A stretch of DNA of 64,000 bases from Verticiella alkaliphila (GTDB lineage: Bacteria; Pseudomonadota; Gammaproteobacteria; Burkholderiales; Burkholderiaceae_B): NCBI RefSeq assembly GCF_018904615.1, contig NZ_JADCNH010000009.1, positions 56,849 through 120,848 of the forward strand, written 5' to 3'. The translations under genes and the position numbers were made by a program. Shown here one piece after another: positions 35,909-46,077 of this stretch (position 1 is its first letter; each line of letters starts with the position of its first letter). The notes under the pieces were generated by a model that saw nothing but the letters and a program-made list of their open reading frames with translations, searched no databases and had not been told where the DNA came from.

Positions 35909-36814
35909 ATGCGTATCGCACCCCGTGTTCTGGCCATCGCCGTCGCCGCCGCCCTGACGACCCCGGTCGTTGCCGCCGAGCTGACCGGCACGCTCAAGAA
36001 GATCAAGGATTCCGGCACCATCACCCTGGGCCACCGTGACTCCTCCATCCCGTTCTCCTACCTGGGCGACAACTCGCGCCAGCCGATCGGCTACTCGCAC
36101 GACCTGCAATTGAAGGTCGTCGAGGCGGTCAAGCAGGAACTGGGCATGGACAAGCTGAACGTCCGCTACAACATGGTCACCTCGCAGACCCGGATTCCCC
36201 TGGTGCAGAACGGCACCGTGGACATCGAGTGCGGCTCGACCACCAACAACCTCGAACGTCAGAAGCAGGTCGACTTCTCCGTGGGCATCTTCGAAGTGGG
36301 CACGCGTCTGCTCACCCGCAAGAGCTCGGGCATCAACGACTTCGCAGACCTGAAGGGCAAGAACGTCGTGACGACCGCCGGCACGACGTCCGAGCGTCTG
36401 ATCAAGGCCATGAACGCCGAGAAGCAGCTGGGCATGAACGTGATCTCCGCCAAGGACCACGGCGAATCGTTCCTGATGCTCGAGTCGAACCGCGCCGTCG
36501 CCTTCATGATGGACGACGCCCTGCTCGCCGGCGAAATGGCCAAGGCCAAGAAGCCCGATGACTGGCACGTGGTCGGCACGCCGCAATCCTTCGAGATCTA
36601 CGGCTGCATGGTGCGCAAGGACGACCCGGCCTTCAAGGCCGTGGTGGACAAGGCCATCAGCGCCACGTTCGCCTCGGGCGAGATCAACCAGATCTACGCA
36701 AAGTGGTTCCAGCAGCCGGTGCCCCCCAACGGCCTGAACCTGAACTTCCCGATGAGCGACGAACTGAAGAAGCTCATCGCCAACCCGACCGACAAGTCGG
36801 CCGAACAGATCTGA
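35909..36814 (+). CDS. gltI: Glutamate/aspartate ABC transporter substrate-binding protein
   Basis: A 301-residue periplasmic receptor with signal peptide MRIAPRVLAIAVAAALTTPVVAA. The mature part has GTLKKIKDSGTITLGHRDSSIPFSY, VDIECGSTTNNLERQKQVDFSV and ESNRAVAFMMDDALLAGEMAKA, characteristic of GltI-type acidic amino acid receptors. It is the first gene of gltIJKL-ansB and sits behind a sigma-54-type promoter. A 161-base gap separates it from gltJ, which would allow higher receptor expression. Confidence 0.95.
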   Translation: MRIAPRVLAIAVAAALTTPVVAAELTGTLKKIKDSGTITLGHRDSSIPFSYLGDNSRQPIGYSHDLQLKVVEAVKQELGMDKLNVRYNMVTSQTRIPLVQNGTVDIECGSTTNNLERQKQVDFSVGIFEVGTRLLTRKSSGINDFADLKGKNVVTTAGTTSERLIKAMNAEKQLGMNVISAKDHGESFLMLESNRAVAFMMDDALLAGEMAKAKKPDDWHVVGTPQSFEIYGCMVRKDDPAFKAVVDKAISATFASGEINQIYAKWFQQPVPPNGLNLNFPMSDELKKLIANPTDKSAEQI

Positions 36815-36975
36815 TCCCGTCGCGCGCGCGGTGCGTCCTGCACCGTGCGCTGATGCGTGCCGGCGGGCTCGCCCGCCGGCCTCCCCCACCGCACGTCCGA
36901 ATCTTGCCCTGCCGCAACCCTGCGTGATCAGGCTGCTCGCCGTGCCTCGTCATCCTGCTCCGAGGAGCCTCCCGC

Positions 36976-37722
36976 ATGAACTACAACTGGGACTGGGGAA
37001 TATTCTTCAAGTCCACCGGGATCGGCAGCGAAACCTACCTCGACTGGTTCATCGCCGGTCTGGGCTGGACTGTCGGCATCGCGTTGACTGCCTGGATCAT
37101 CGCCCTCGTACTCGGCTCGTTGCTGGGCGTCATGCGCACCCTGCCGAACCGTCTGCTGTCGGGTATTGCCACGGTGTACGTGGAAATCTTCCGCAATGTG
37201 CCGCTGCTCGTGCAGCTTTTCATCTGGTACTTCCTCGTGCCAGACCTTCTGCCTGAGTCCCTGGAGCTGTGGTTCAAGCAGGATCTCGCGCCCGCGACCT
37301 CGGCCTTCCTGAGCGTGGTGGTCTGTCTGGGCCTCTTCACGGCCGCGCGGGTGTGCGAGCAGGTGCGCACCGGCATCCAGGCGCTGCCCGTGGGCCAGGG
37401 CTCTGCCGGCAAGGCGCTGGGCTTCAGCCTGCCGCAGGTCTACCGCCATGTGCTGCTGCCCCAGGCGTTTCGCATCATCATCCCGCCACTCACCAACGAA
37501 TTTCTGAACGTCTTCAAGAACTCCTCGGTGGCCTCGCTGATCGGCCTGATGGAGCTGCTCGCGCAGACCAAGCAGACGGCTGAGTTCTCGGCGCACCTCT
37601 TCGAGGCGTTCACCCTCGCCACGCTGATCTACTTCACGCTGAACATGAGTCTCGTGTTGCTGATGCGTTTCATCGAGCGCAAGGTGGCCGTGCCTGGCCT
37701 GATTTCCGCCGGAGGCAAATGA
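36976..37722 (+). CDS. gltJ: Glutamate/aspartate ABC transporter permease GltJ
   Basis: A 248-residue inner-membrane permease of the His/Glu/Gln family. The start MNYNWDWGIFFKSTGIGSETYLDWF and the phrase FRNVPLLVQLFIWYFLVPDLLP are GltJ-like. The EAA loop is at GSAGKALGFSLPQVYRHVLLPQAFRIIIPP. Its stop overlaps the gltK start (ATGA at 37719-37722). It forms the membrane channel with GltK. Confidence 0.95.
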   Translation: MNYNWDWGIFFKSTGIGSETYLDWFIAGLGWTVGIALTAWIIALVLGSLLGVMRTLPNRLLSGIATVYVEIFRNVPLLVQLFIWYFLVPDLLPESLELWFKQDLAPATSAFLSVVVCLGLFTAARVCEQVRTGIQALPVGQGSAGKALGFSLPQVYRHVLLPQAFRIIIPPLTNEFLNVFKNSSVASLIGLMELLAQTKQTAEFSAHLFEAFTLATLIYFTLNMSLVLLMRFIERKVAVPGLISAGGK

Positions 37723-38387
37723 TGGACTTCAGCCAGATCATCCCGGCCCTGCCCCTGCTGTGGGACGACCTGAAACTCACGCTGCAACTGCTGGTGCTCG
37801 GCGTGCTGGGCGGCGTCGTGCTGGGCACCCTGCTCGCGCTCATGCGTCTGTCCAAGAGCAAGCTGCTCTCGAACATCGCTGCCACCTACGTGAACTACTT
37901 CCGCTCGATCCCGCTGCTGCTGGTGATCACGTGGTTCTATTTCGCGGCGCCCTTCGTGCTGCGCGCCATCACCGGGCAGGACACGCCGGTCGGTGCGTTC
38001 GCCTCGTGCCTCGTGGCCTTCATCATGTTCGAGGCGGCATACTTCTGCGAGATCGTGCGTGCCGGCATCCAGGCGATCCCCAAGGGTCAGATGGGCGCTG
38101 CCCAGGCCCTGGGCATGACCTACAGCGAGACGATGCGGCTCATCATCCTGCCGCAGGCGTTCCGTAAAATGACGCCCCTGCTCCTGCAGCAGAGCATCAT
38201 CCTCTTTCAGGACACGTCGCTCGTCTACACGGTGGGTCTCATGGACCTGCTCAACAGCGCCCGTTCGCGCGGCGACATCCTCGGCCGTCCGCACGAGTTT
38301 CTCATCGCCGCCGGTCTCGTCTACTTCGTGATCAGCTTCATCGCCTCGCGTGGCGTGAAGCGACTGCAAAAAAGGTTAGCCACATGA
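37719..38387 (+). CDS. gltK: Glutamate/aspartate ABC transporter permease GltK
   Basis: A 222-residue permease, the second half of the heterodimeric channel. It has [19 protein letters not shown] and the EAA loop [33 protein letters not shown] lies just before the overlapping start at 37719; a second ATG at 37722 is also possible. The end overlaps gltL by ATGA (38384-38387), so gltJKL are translationally coupled. Confidence 0.95.
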   Translation: MMDFSQIIPALPLLWDDLKLTLQLLVLGVLGGVVLGTLLALMRLSKSKLLSNIAATYVNYFRSIPLLLVITWFYFAAPFVLRAITGQDTPVGAFASCLVAFIMFEAAYFCEIVRAGIQAIPKGQMGAAQALGMTYSETMRLIILPQAFRKMTPLLLQQSIILFQDTSLVYTVGLMDLLNSARSRGDILGRPHEFLIAAGLVYFVISFIASRGVKRLQKRLAT

Positions 38388-39118
38388 TCTCCATCAAGAA
38401 CGTCAGCAAGTGGTATGGCGACTTCCAGGTCCTCACCGACTGCAATACCGAGGTGAAGAAGGGCGAAGTGGTGGTCGTGTGCGGTCCGTCGGGCTCGGGC
38501 AAGTCCACGCTCATCAAGTGCGTCAACGCGCTGGAGCCCTTCCAGAAGGGTGACATCGTGGTCGATGGCACCTCGATCGCCAATCCCAAGACCAACCTGC
38601 CCAAGCTGCGCTCGCGCGTGGGCATGGTGTTCCAGCATTTCGAACTCTTCCCCCACCTGACGATCACGCAGAACCTCACCATCGCGCAGACGCAGGTGCT
38701 GGGTCGCAGCAAGCAGGAAGCCCATGCCAAGGGCATGGCGCTGCTCGAGCGGGTGGGCCTCACGGCCCATGCGAACAAGCATCCGGGCCAGCTCTCGGGC
38801 GGTCAGCAGCAGCGCGTGGCGATCGCCCGGGCGCTGGCGATGGACCCGGTCGTGATGCTGTTCGACGAGCCGACCTCGGCGCTCGATCCGGAGATGGTCA
38901 ACGAAGTGCTGGACGTGATGGTCCAGCTCGCCCACGAAGGCATGACCATGATGTGCGTGACCCATGAGATGGGCTTTGCGCGCAAGGTGGCCGACCGCGT
39001 GATCTTCATGGACGCGGGCCACATCGTCGAGGATTGCCAGAAGGAGGCGTTCTTCGGCGACATCAACGCGCGCTCCGAGCGGGCGCAGCAATTCCTCGCG
39101 AAGATCCTGCAGCACTGA
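38384..39118 (+). CDS. gltL: Glutamate/aspartate ABC transporter ATP-binding protein GltL
   Basis: A 244-residue ATPase with Walker [10 protein letters not shown], signature [15 protein letters not shown], Walker [16 protein letters not shown] and switch [15 protein letters not shown], the polar-amino-acid importer type. It energises GltIJK. The asparaginase gene follows after 75 bases in the same direction, linking uptake of acidic amino acids with periplasmic deamidation. Confidence 0.95.
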   Translation: MISIKNVSKWYGDFQVLTDCNTEVKKGEVVVVCGPSGSGKSTLIKCVNALEPFQKGDIVVDGTSIANPKTNLPKLRSRVGMVFQHFELFPHLTITQNLTIAQTQVLGRSKQEAHAKGMALLERVGLTAHANKHPGQLSGGQQQRVAIARALAMDPVVMLFDEPTSALDPEMVNEVLDVMVQLAHEGMTMMCVTHEMGFARKVADRVIFMDAGHIVEDCQKEAFFGDINARSERAQQFLAKILQH

Positions 39119-39178
39119 TTCCGGCGCCGGCCCGGTTTGGCCGGCATGGCTGTTCCCTCCCCGAAGTCCATTTGATAG

Positions 39179-40291
<1,113 letters not shown>

Positions 40292-40298
40292 TGGGCTG

Positions 40299-40327
40299 GC
40301 GTGCGCACCATCCGGCGCGCACGCTTT
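40299..40327. terminator. Hairpin with short T-run between ansB and the sensor kinase gene
   Basis: Arms GCGTGCGC and GCGCACGC with a ten-base loop, followed by TTT. It probably limits read-through from the highly expressed gltI-ansB part into the regulatory genes. Confidence 0.5.
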
Positions 40328-40341
40328 CACGGGCGGCTATC

Positions 40342-42234
40342 ATGCCAAGGTCATTTCTCCCGTTCTGGCGCCGCGCCGCCCGTGCCATGCCGTCCCCCCG
40401 CTCGCTCCGCCGCCTGCTGCCCGCCCTGCCGATCCTCCTGTGCGTTCTGGCCTGCGGGTATGCGGCCTACCACCTGAGCAACCAGGCCGGCATCCGTGCC
40501 TTGGCCGACAACGGCGAGCGCCAGCTCGAACTCCACGCCCGCGCCGTACAGGGCGAGATCAGCACCCATACCTACCTGCCCAGCCTGCTCGAACTCGAAG
40601 CCAGCGTGACGCGGCTCCTGCTCATCCCGACGGACTACCGCCGCCAACGGGTGAACGAGTACCTGGAGGGGCTGAACAGCCGCAGCGGCAGCCGCGCGAT
40701 CTACGTGATGGACACCTCGGGCCGGGTGCTCGCGGCAAGCAACTGGCGCGATGCCGACAGCTTTCAGGGCGAGGACTTGTCGTTCCGCGCCTACTTCCAG
40801 GATGCCATGCAGGGGCGTCCGGGACGCTTCTACGGCATCGGCAGCACCACGGGCGAGGCGGGCTACTACCTCGCCCACGGCCTGCGCAACGATGGCGAGA
40901 TCATCGGCGTGGCCGTCGTCAAGATCCGGCTCGACACCCTGGAGCAGCGCTGGGAGCGCGCCCGTCTCGAAGCCTTCGTGAGCGATGCCAACGGCATCAT
41001 CATCCTGTCGAGTGATCCCGCACGCCGCCTGAAGGCCGTGCGGCCGCTCGACGACGACCAGCGCGCCCGGCTCGCGGGCAGCCTGCAGTATCACTGGACC
41101 CGGCTCGATGAGCTCACCCCGCTTGCACGCGAGCCCTTCGGCGCGGGCGAACTCCTGACCCTGCCTGCTGCCGATGCGAATGCGCCGCCCATACGTTATC
41201 TCGCACAGACCTTGCCACTCGTCGATCCGCCCTGGGAATTCACCCTGCTCTCGCCGCTGCAGGACGTGCAGCGCGAGGCCTGGCGCAATGGCCTGCTCGC
41301 CGCCGTCGCGTTCGCACTCGTCGCCTTCCTGCTGATCGCCTGGAACGAGCGCCGCAAGGTGGTGTCCACGCGTCTGGCCGCGCGCGAGGCGCTGGAGGAA
41401 GCCAACAGCCAGCTCGAGCGCAAGATCGCGGACCGTACGGCCCACCTGCGCGCGAGCAACGACTTGCTGCGCGCCCAGATCCGCGAGCGCCGCCAGGCCG
41501 AGGAGACCCTGCGCAAAGCGCAGGACGATCTCGTGCAGGCCGGCAAGCTCGCCGTGATCGGCCAGATGTCCACGAGCATCGCCCACGAACTCAATCAGCC
41601 GCTCGCGGCCGTGCGCACGCTCGCGGGCAACAGTGTGCGCTTCCTGCAACGCGGCAATCTCGAGGTGACCGCGAGCAATCTGCATACGATCAACAGTCTC
41701 ATCGATCACATGGGCCGGATCACGGCGAGCCTGCGCGCCTTCGCTCGGCGCTCGGACGACACGGGCCGTGCGCAACTGGGCAAAGCCGTGGATGCCGCCA
41801 TCTTCCTGCTGCACTCGCGCCTGGAGACCACGCCAGTGACGCTCGTGCGCGAGGTCGACGACGTGCCTGTCGGCATCGACCAGACGCGGCTCGAGCAGAT
41901 CCTCGTGAACCTCATCGTCAACGCGCTGGACGCGATGGCCCCGCAGCGTGACCGCAGGCTCTGGCTGCATGGCGAGACCGACGGCAAGCGCTACTGCCTC
42001 ACGGTGCGCGACAACGGCCCGGGCGTGCCGCCCGAGGCGCGCGTGCATCTCTTCGAGCCGTTCTTCACCACCAAGCCTGGCGAGCAGGGCCTGGGGCTGG
42101 GCCTCACGCTGTCGGCCAGCCTGGCGGCGGCCGCGGGCGGCAATCTCGCCGTGCAGCACCCGACGGAGGGCGGCACGGCCTTTGTCCTCACCCTGCCCCT
42201 GCTCGATCTCCCTGGAAACCCTGCCGATGTCTGA
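40342..42234 (+). CDS. DctB/AauS-like membrane sensor histidine kinase
   Basis: A 630-residue sensor. The N-terminus has one membrane helix (LLPALPILLCVLACGYAAYHL). A periplasmic double-PAS-like (DctB type) domain spans about residues 55-310, and the second helix is NGLLAAVAFALVAFLLIAW. A coiled-coil linker leads to the HisKA domain with His in IGQMSTSIAHELNQPLAAV, and to HATPase motifs NLIVNALDAM, DNGPGVP and GLGLGLTLSASL. It should sense acidic amino acids or dicarboxylates in the periplasm and phosphorylate the regulator whose gene overlaps its end by eight bases. By position it corresponds to AauS rather than DctB. The start at 40342 is tentative; MPSPRS at 40387 is an alternative. Confidence 0.88.
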   Translation: MPRSFLPFWRRAARAMPSPRSLRRLLPALPILLCVLACGYAAYHLSNQAGIRALADNGERQLELHARAVQGEISTHTYLPSLLELEASVTRLLLIPTDYRRQRVNEYLEGLNSRSGSRAIYVMDTSGRVLAASNWRDADSFQGEDLSFRAYFQDAMQGRPGRFYGIGSTTGEAGYYLAHGLRNDGEIIGVAVVKIRLDTLEQRWERARLEAFVSDANGIIILSSDPARRLKAVRPLDDDQRARLAGSLQYHWTRLDELTPLAREPFGAGELLTLPAADANAPPIRYLAQTLPLVDPPWEFTLLSPLQDVQREAWRNGLLAAVAFALVAFLLIAWNERRKVVSTRLAAREALEEANSQLERKIADRTAHLRASNDLLRAQIRERRQAEETLRKAQDDLVQAGKLAVIGQMSTSIAHELNQPLAAVRTLAGNSVRFLQRGNLEVTASNLHTINSLIDHMGRITASLRAFARRSDDTGRAQLGKAVDAAIFLLHSRLETTPVTLVREVDDVPVGIDQTRLEQILVNLIVNALDAMAPQRDRRLWLHGETDGKRYCLTVRDNGPGVPPEARVHLFEPFFTTKPGEQGLGLGLTLSASLAAAAGGNLAVQHPTEGGTAFVLTLPLLDLPGNPADV

Positions 42235-43570
42235 GTCATTGACCGTCCTGATCGTCGAGGACGATGCCCACGTTCTGCTCGGGTGCGAGCAGGCACTCGG
42301 TCTGGAGGACATCGCCTGCATTGGTGTGGGCAGCGCCGAGGAAGCCCTGGCGCGTGTAGGCGAGGATTTCGCCGGCATCGTGATCACGGACATCCGCCTG
42401 CCCGGCATCGATGGCCTGCAATTGCTTGATCAGTTGAAGGCGCGCGACGCCACGCTGCCGGTCGTCCTCATCACCGGCCACGGCGACATCTCGATGGCCG
42501 TGGCCGCCATGCGCGGCGGCGCCTATGACTTCATCGAGAAGCCCTTCTCCCCGGAGCGTCTGGTGGAAGTGGTGCGCCGCGCGCTCGAGCAGCGTGCGCT
42601 CGCCCGCGAGGTATCGGATCTGCGCCGTCAGCTCGCCGGCCGCCAGGCGCTCGAAGAGCGTCTGATCGGGCGCTCTGCGGCCATGCGGCAGCTGCGCGAA
42701 CTCATCGCCAACGTGGCCGATACGTCCGCCAACGTGCTCATCGAGGGCGAGACCGGCACCGGCAAGGAGCTAGTGGCCCGCTGCCTGCACGACTTCAGCC
42801 GGCGCCAGGCGCGGCCCTACGTCGCGCTCAATTGCGGCGGACTGCCCGAGAATCTCTTCGAAAGCGAGATCTTTGGGCACGAGGCACACGCGTTCACCGG
42901 GGCCGCCAAGCGTCGCATCGGCAAGATCGAGCATGCCAACGGCGGCAGCCTCTTTCTCGACGAGATCGAGAGCATGCCGCTCAACCTGCAGATCAAGTTG
43001 TTGCGGGTGCTGCAGGAGCAGACGCTGGAGCGCCTGGGCTCGAACGAGCCGATCGCCGTGGACTGCCGTGTCATTGCCGCGACCAAGGCAGACCTGGACG
43101 AGATGGGGCGGCACGGGCAATTCCGCAGTGATCTGTACTACCGGCTGAACGTGGTCACGCTGGAGCTGCCGCCCCTGCGCGAACGACGCGAGGACATTCC
43201 GCTGCTCTTCGAGCACTTCCTCCAGCTCGCTGCACTGCGCTTCGATCGCCCGGCGCCTGGGCTGGATCGCCAGACGCTTGCCGCGCTGACGGCGCACGAC
43301 TGGCCTGGCAATGTCCGCGAACTGCGCAACGTGGCCGAGCGACTGTCCCTGGGCATGCCAGTGTTTCGCAAAGCGGCGCTGGCCGACACCGCCACCGGCC
43401 CGAGTTTCAACGAGTCGGTGGATGCCTTCGAGCGCACGTTGCTCGCCGACGCCCTGGAGCGACATGGCGGCAATCTCACGCAGGCCGCACAGGCACTGGG
43501 CATGGCCAAGACCACCCTGTTCGACAAGGTGAAGAAGCACGGACTGGCCCGCGCCGCGGACGCCAGTTGA
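42227..43570 (+). CDS. Sigma-54-dependent response regulator (DctD/AauR-like)
   Basis: A 447-residue NtrC-class activator. The receiver domain has the acidic pocket (VEDD) and phospho-Asp in [11 protein letters not shown]. The AAA+ domain has Walker [10 protein letters not shown] and Walker [10 protein letters not shown]. The C-terminal Fis-type helix-turn-helix is [24 protein letters not shown]. The sigma-54 contact loop reads HAFTGA instead of GAFTGA, a notable variation at the first position. It overlaps the sensor kinase gene and is the likely activator of the sigma-54 promoter at 35788. Targets would be gltIJKL and ansB. Confidence 0.9.
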   Translation: MSESLTVLIVEDDAHVLLGCEQALGLEDIACIGVGSAEEALARVGEDFAGIVITDIRLPGIDGLQLLDQLKARDATLPVVLITGHGDISMAVAAMRGGAYDFIEKPFSPERLVEVVRRALEQRALAREVSDLRRQLAGRQALEERLIGRSAAMRQLRELIANVADTSANVLIEGETGTGKELVARCLHDFSRRQARPYVALNCGGLPENLFESEIFGHEAHAFTGAAKRRIGKIEHANGGSLFLDEIESMPLNLQIKLLRVLQEQTLERLGSNEPIAVDCRVIAATKADLDEMGRHGQFRSDLYYRLNVVTLELPPLRERREDIPLLFEHFLQLAALRFDRPAPGLDRQTLAALTAHDWPGNVRELRNVAERLSLGMPVFRKAALADTATGPSFNESVDAFERTLLADALERHGGNLTQAAQALGMAKTTLFDKVKKHGLARAADAS

Positions 43571-43606
43571 CGCAGAGGGCGCCTCGCAGTATGTTGGCCA
43601 TAACGC

Positions 43607-43623
43607 ACTTTTCAATGAAAAGT
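43607..43623. promoter_or_regulatory. Candidate HipB operator
   Basis: ACTTTTCAATGAAAAGT is a perfect 7-bp inverted repeat with a three-base spacer. It ends five bases before the ATG of the HipB-like antitoxin, in AT-rich DNA between the regulator gene and hipBA. Its position suits autoregulation by the antitoxin. Confidence 0.55.
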
Positions 43624-43628
43624 TGTTT

Positions 43629-43922
43629 ATGGACAACACAATCGAAGCACAACTGCGCCGCACACGGCGCGCGCGCGGGATGACGCAGGCCGCCCTGGCT
43701 GCTGAGGCGGGGCTCTCACGGTTTGCCGTCACGCGGGCCGAGACGCGGGCCGACGATACCCGGCTCTCCACCCTGGAGGCCATGGCCCGGGCCCTAGGAC
43801 TCGACATCCTGCTCGTGCCCAGCGCGCTGCGCGGCGACATCGACGCCCTCGTGCGCGCGGGCGGCCGCGTCCTTGCCCAACCCGAGGGCGTGGATGCGCC
43901 CGCATCCATCGTCGACCTCTGA
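43629..43922 (+). CDS. hipB: HipB-like antitoxin, XRE family DNA-binding protein
   Basis: A 97-residue protein with a Cro/C1-type helix-turn-helix: AQLRRTRRARGMTQAALAAEAGLSRFAVTRAETRADDTRLSTLEAMARALG. The toxin gene starts within its stop codon (TGATG at 43920-43924), the usual coupling for hipBA. It would bind and silence the kinase and repress the operon through the palindrome just upstream. The ATG at 43629 is preferred over a TTG six bases earlier. Confidence 0.85.
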   Translation: MDNTIEAQLRRTRRARGMTQAALAAEAGLSRFAVTRAETRADDTRLSTLEAMARALGLDILLVPSALRGDIDALVRAGGRVLAQPEGVDAPASIVDL

Positions 43923-45256
43923 TGGCGACGTACCGCCCTGCTCTGCGCGACGAGGCCGGCACGCACCTGCGCTTCGTGCGCGTCCTGCTGCACGACCCGC
44001 AACGGGCCGAGCCGGTCCTCGTCGGGCACCTGTCGCGGTACGGCGACATCCACCGGATGTCCTTCGATCCCGCCTATGTCGCGGATGTCCATCGGCCCGT
44101 CCTGTCGTTGCGGTTCCAGGGGGCTGACGAAGCCGCCACGCAGGCCATCCTGCAGGCCGTGCGCGACGAGCGGCTGGTCGCCCTGGGCCGGCTGCCCGCC
44201 TGGTTCGAGAATCTCCTGCCCGAGGGCCACAACCGCGCGCGCCTCGCCCGCGAGCGCGGTTGCAGCGAGGACGACGAATTCGAGTTGCTCGCGGCGGCAG
44301 GCCACGATCTCATGGGCGCGCTGGAAGTGACCCCGGTGCCCGCGGGCGAACTGCCGGACCCCGTGCGCGCCTGGCACGTCACGCTGGGGCTGGATACGCT
44401 CGAGCCGGGCTTCGTCGAAGAGCCGGTCGAGGACGGCGCGTCACTGCCGGGGGTCGTCACCAAGTTCTCGGCCATCCGGGACGGGCGGCGCTACGTCGTG
44501 CACCACCGCGGTGGCGCGGGCGACGTGATCCTCAAGCTGCCGAGCACCGCCCACCCTGACCTGGTCGACAACGAAGCCAGCTGCTATCGGCTCGCGAACG
44601 CGGTAGGGATGACCTGCGCGCAGGCGCGGATCGTGCCCCGCGCCGACGTCGCGCTCCCCGAGGACGTACCGTTTGAACATTGCCTGGCCGTGACGCGCTT
44701 TGATCGGGTCGGCGGGCGCCGGGTGCACATGGAAGAATTCGCCCAGGTGCTGGGACTGCGCCCGGCGCAGAAGTACGGCGGGCGCGATGCGCTTGGCTAC
44801 TATGCGCGCATGCTGCGCGTGCTCGATCGCCTGTCCGGCCAGCCGGTGGCCGACGTCGCCGAGTGCGTGCGGCGCTTCACCGCCTTCATCCTCATGGGCA
44901 ATACGGATGCTCATCTGAAGAATTGGGCGCTGGCGTACCTGGACGGGCGCACGCCCTCGCTCGCGCCCGCCTACGACCTCGTGTGCGTGGCGGCCTTTCT
45001 GGATCCGGCACGCCCGGGCCTGTATGCGGTCAATCGCGCCGTGGACGAGCGGCTGCGCGCCATGACACTGGCGGACATCGAGGCGGGACTGATCCGGGCA
45101 GCGGGCCTGCGCAACGTCAACGCGCTGCGCCGCGTGGTGCGCGAAACCATCGCGCGCGCACAGTCAGAGTGGCCCGCGCTGCTTGCCGAGGCGCCGCCGA
45201 ACCTGGCGGCGACGGTCACGGCGCGCCTGGCGGGCGGCGTGGCCTTGACGGCCTGA
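43922..45256 (+). CDS. hipA: HipA-type serine/threonine kinase toxin
   Basis: A 444-residue kinase of the HipA family. It has an N-terminal HipA couple domain (LVGHLSRYGDIHRMSFDPAY, LPAWFENLLPEGHNR), a P-loop-like stretch with a Ser (VVTKFSAI), the nucleotide-binding Lys in VILKLPS, the catalytic loop GNTDAHLKNWAL and the metal-binding Asp in LAPAYDLV. All key residues are present, so it should be active. E. coli HipA phosphorylates glutamyl-tRNA synthetase and causes growth arrest; the target here is unknown. The stop codon lies in the first copy of a 14-bp tandem repeat. It is convergent with rpiA. Confidence 0.9.
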   Translation: MATYRPALRDEAGTHLRFVRVLLHDPQRAEPVLVGHLSRYGDIHRMSFDPAYVADVHRPVLSLRFQGADEAATQAILQAVRDERLVALGRLPAWFENLLPEGHNRARLARERGCSEDDEFELLAAAGHDLMGALEVTPVPAGELPDPVRAWHVTLGLDTLEPGFVEEPVEDGASLPGVVTKFSAIRDGRRYVVHHRGGAGDVILKLPSTAHPDLVDNEASCYRLANAVGMTCAQARIVPRADVALPEDVPFEHCLAVTRFDRVGGRRVHMEEFAQVLGLRPAQKYGGRDALGYYARMLRVLDRLSGQPVADVAECVRRFTAFILMGNTDAHLKNWALAYLDGRTPSLAPAYDLVCVAAFLDPARPGLYAVNRAVDERLRAMTLADIEAGLIRAAGLRNVNALRRVVRETIARAQSEWPALLAEAPPNLAATVTARLAGGVALTA

Positions 45257-45295
45257 CGTCAATGGTCTGACGTCAGCAGCCCGACGTCAGCGACC
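45254..45295. repeat. Three tandem copies of a 14-bp repeat around TGACGTCA
   Basis: TGACGTCAATGGTC, TGACGTCAGCAGCC and CGACGTCAGCGACC are contiguous, from the hipA stop codon almost to the rpiA stop. The GACGTCA core recurs every 14 bases and two copies contain the palindrome TGACGTCA. It could be simple slippage or a protein-binding array. Confidence 0.6.
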
Positions 45296-45300
45296 GGCGG

Positions 45301-45969
45301 TCAGAGGCGGCGGATGCCGTTCTGGGTGGCGAGCAGGGCCACGTCGGCACCCGCAATGGCGAAGAGGCCGCAGGTCACCACGCCCGCCATGTCGTTGATC
45401 TGGCTTTCCAGGCCGGTGGCGTCGGTGATGGCAAGACCGTGCACGTCGAGGATGACGTTGCCGTTGTCCGTCACGAAACCCTCGCGCAACACCGGCCGCC
45501 CGCCCAGCGCCGCAAGGCGGCGTGCCACGGCTTCGCGGGCCATGGGGATCACTTCGACCGGCAGCGGGAAGGCACCGAGGCGCTCGACGAGCTTGGATTC
45601 GTCCGCGATGCAGATGAAACGCTCGGCCACGGACGCCACGATCTTCTCGCGGGTGAGCGCCCCGCCGCCGCCCTTGATCATGTGCAGTCGGGCATCGATC
45701 TCGTCGGCGCCATCCACGTAGAGCGGCATGGTCTGGACCTCGTTCAGGTCGAACACCGGCAGGCCATGGCTTGCGAGCCGTTGCGCGCTGCGTTCCGAGC
45801 TCGCCACCGTGCCGCGCAGACGCCCCTTGAAGGCGGCCAGACCATCGATGAAGAGATCCGCCGTGGACCCGGTACCCACGCCGATGATGACGTCCGGCGC
45901 GGCGACCTCGGCCACGAGTTCGAGGGCGGCGTCAGCGGCCTGACGCTTGAGTTGATCCTGGGTGAGCAT
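45301..45969 (-). CDS. rpiA: Ribose-5-phosphate isomerase A
   Basis: A 222-residue enzyme of the pentose phosphate pathway interconverting ribose 5-phosphate and ribulose 5-phosphate. The motifs [22 protein letters not shown] and [14 protein letters not shown] (with the catalytic Glu and Lys of the family) are all present, and the length is typical. It is divergent from the LacI regulator across 108 bases. Confidence 0.96.
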   Translation of the reverse strand: MLTQDQLKRQAADAALELVAEVAAPDVIIGVGTGSTADLFIDGLAAFKGRLRGTVASSERSAQRLASHGLPVFDLNEVQTMPLYVDGADEIDARLHMIKGGGGALTREKIVASVAERFICIADESKLVERLGAFPLPVEVIPMAREAVARRLAALGGRPVLREGFVTDNGNVILDVHGLAITDATGLESQINDMAGVVTCGLFAIAGADVALLATQNGIRRL

Positions 45970-46050
45970 GGGCAGAGTCCGGAAGAAGGCCGGCCGATTC
46001 TAGCACCGGGCCTGCAGGCCGCTGATCCGCCGCAGCGGTGGCGCGCTAAC

Positions 46051-46070
46051 ATCGCGGCTACTTCCGCGAT
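46051..46070. promoter_or_regulatory. Inverted repeat before the LacI regulator gene
   Basis: ATCGCGG and CCGCGAT with a six-base spacer, ending seven bases before the ATG at 46078. Possibly an autoregulatory site or a leader hairpin; not a typical LacI half-site spacing. Confidence 0.3.
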
Positions 46071-46077
46071 CGATGCC

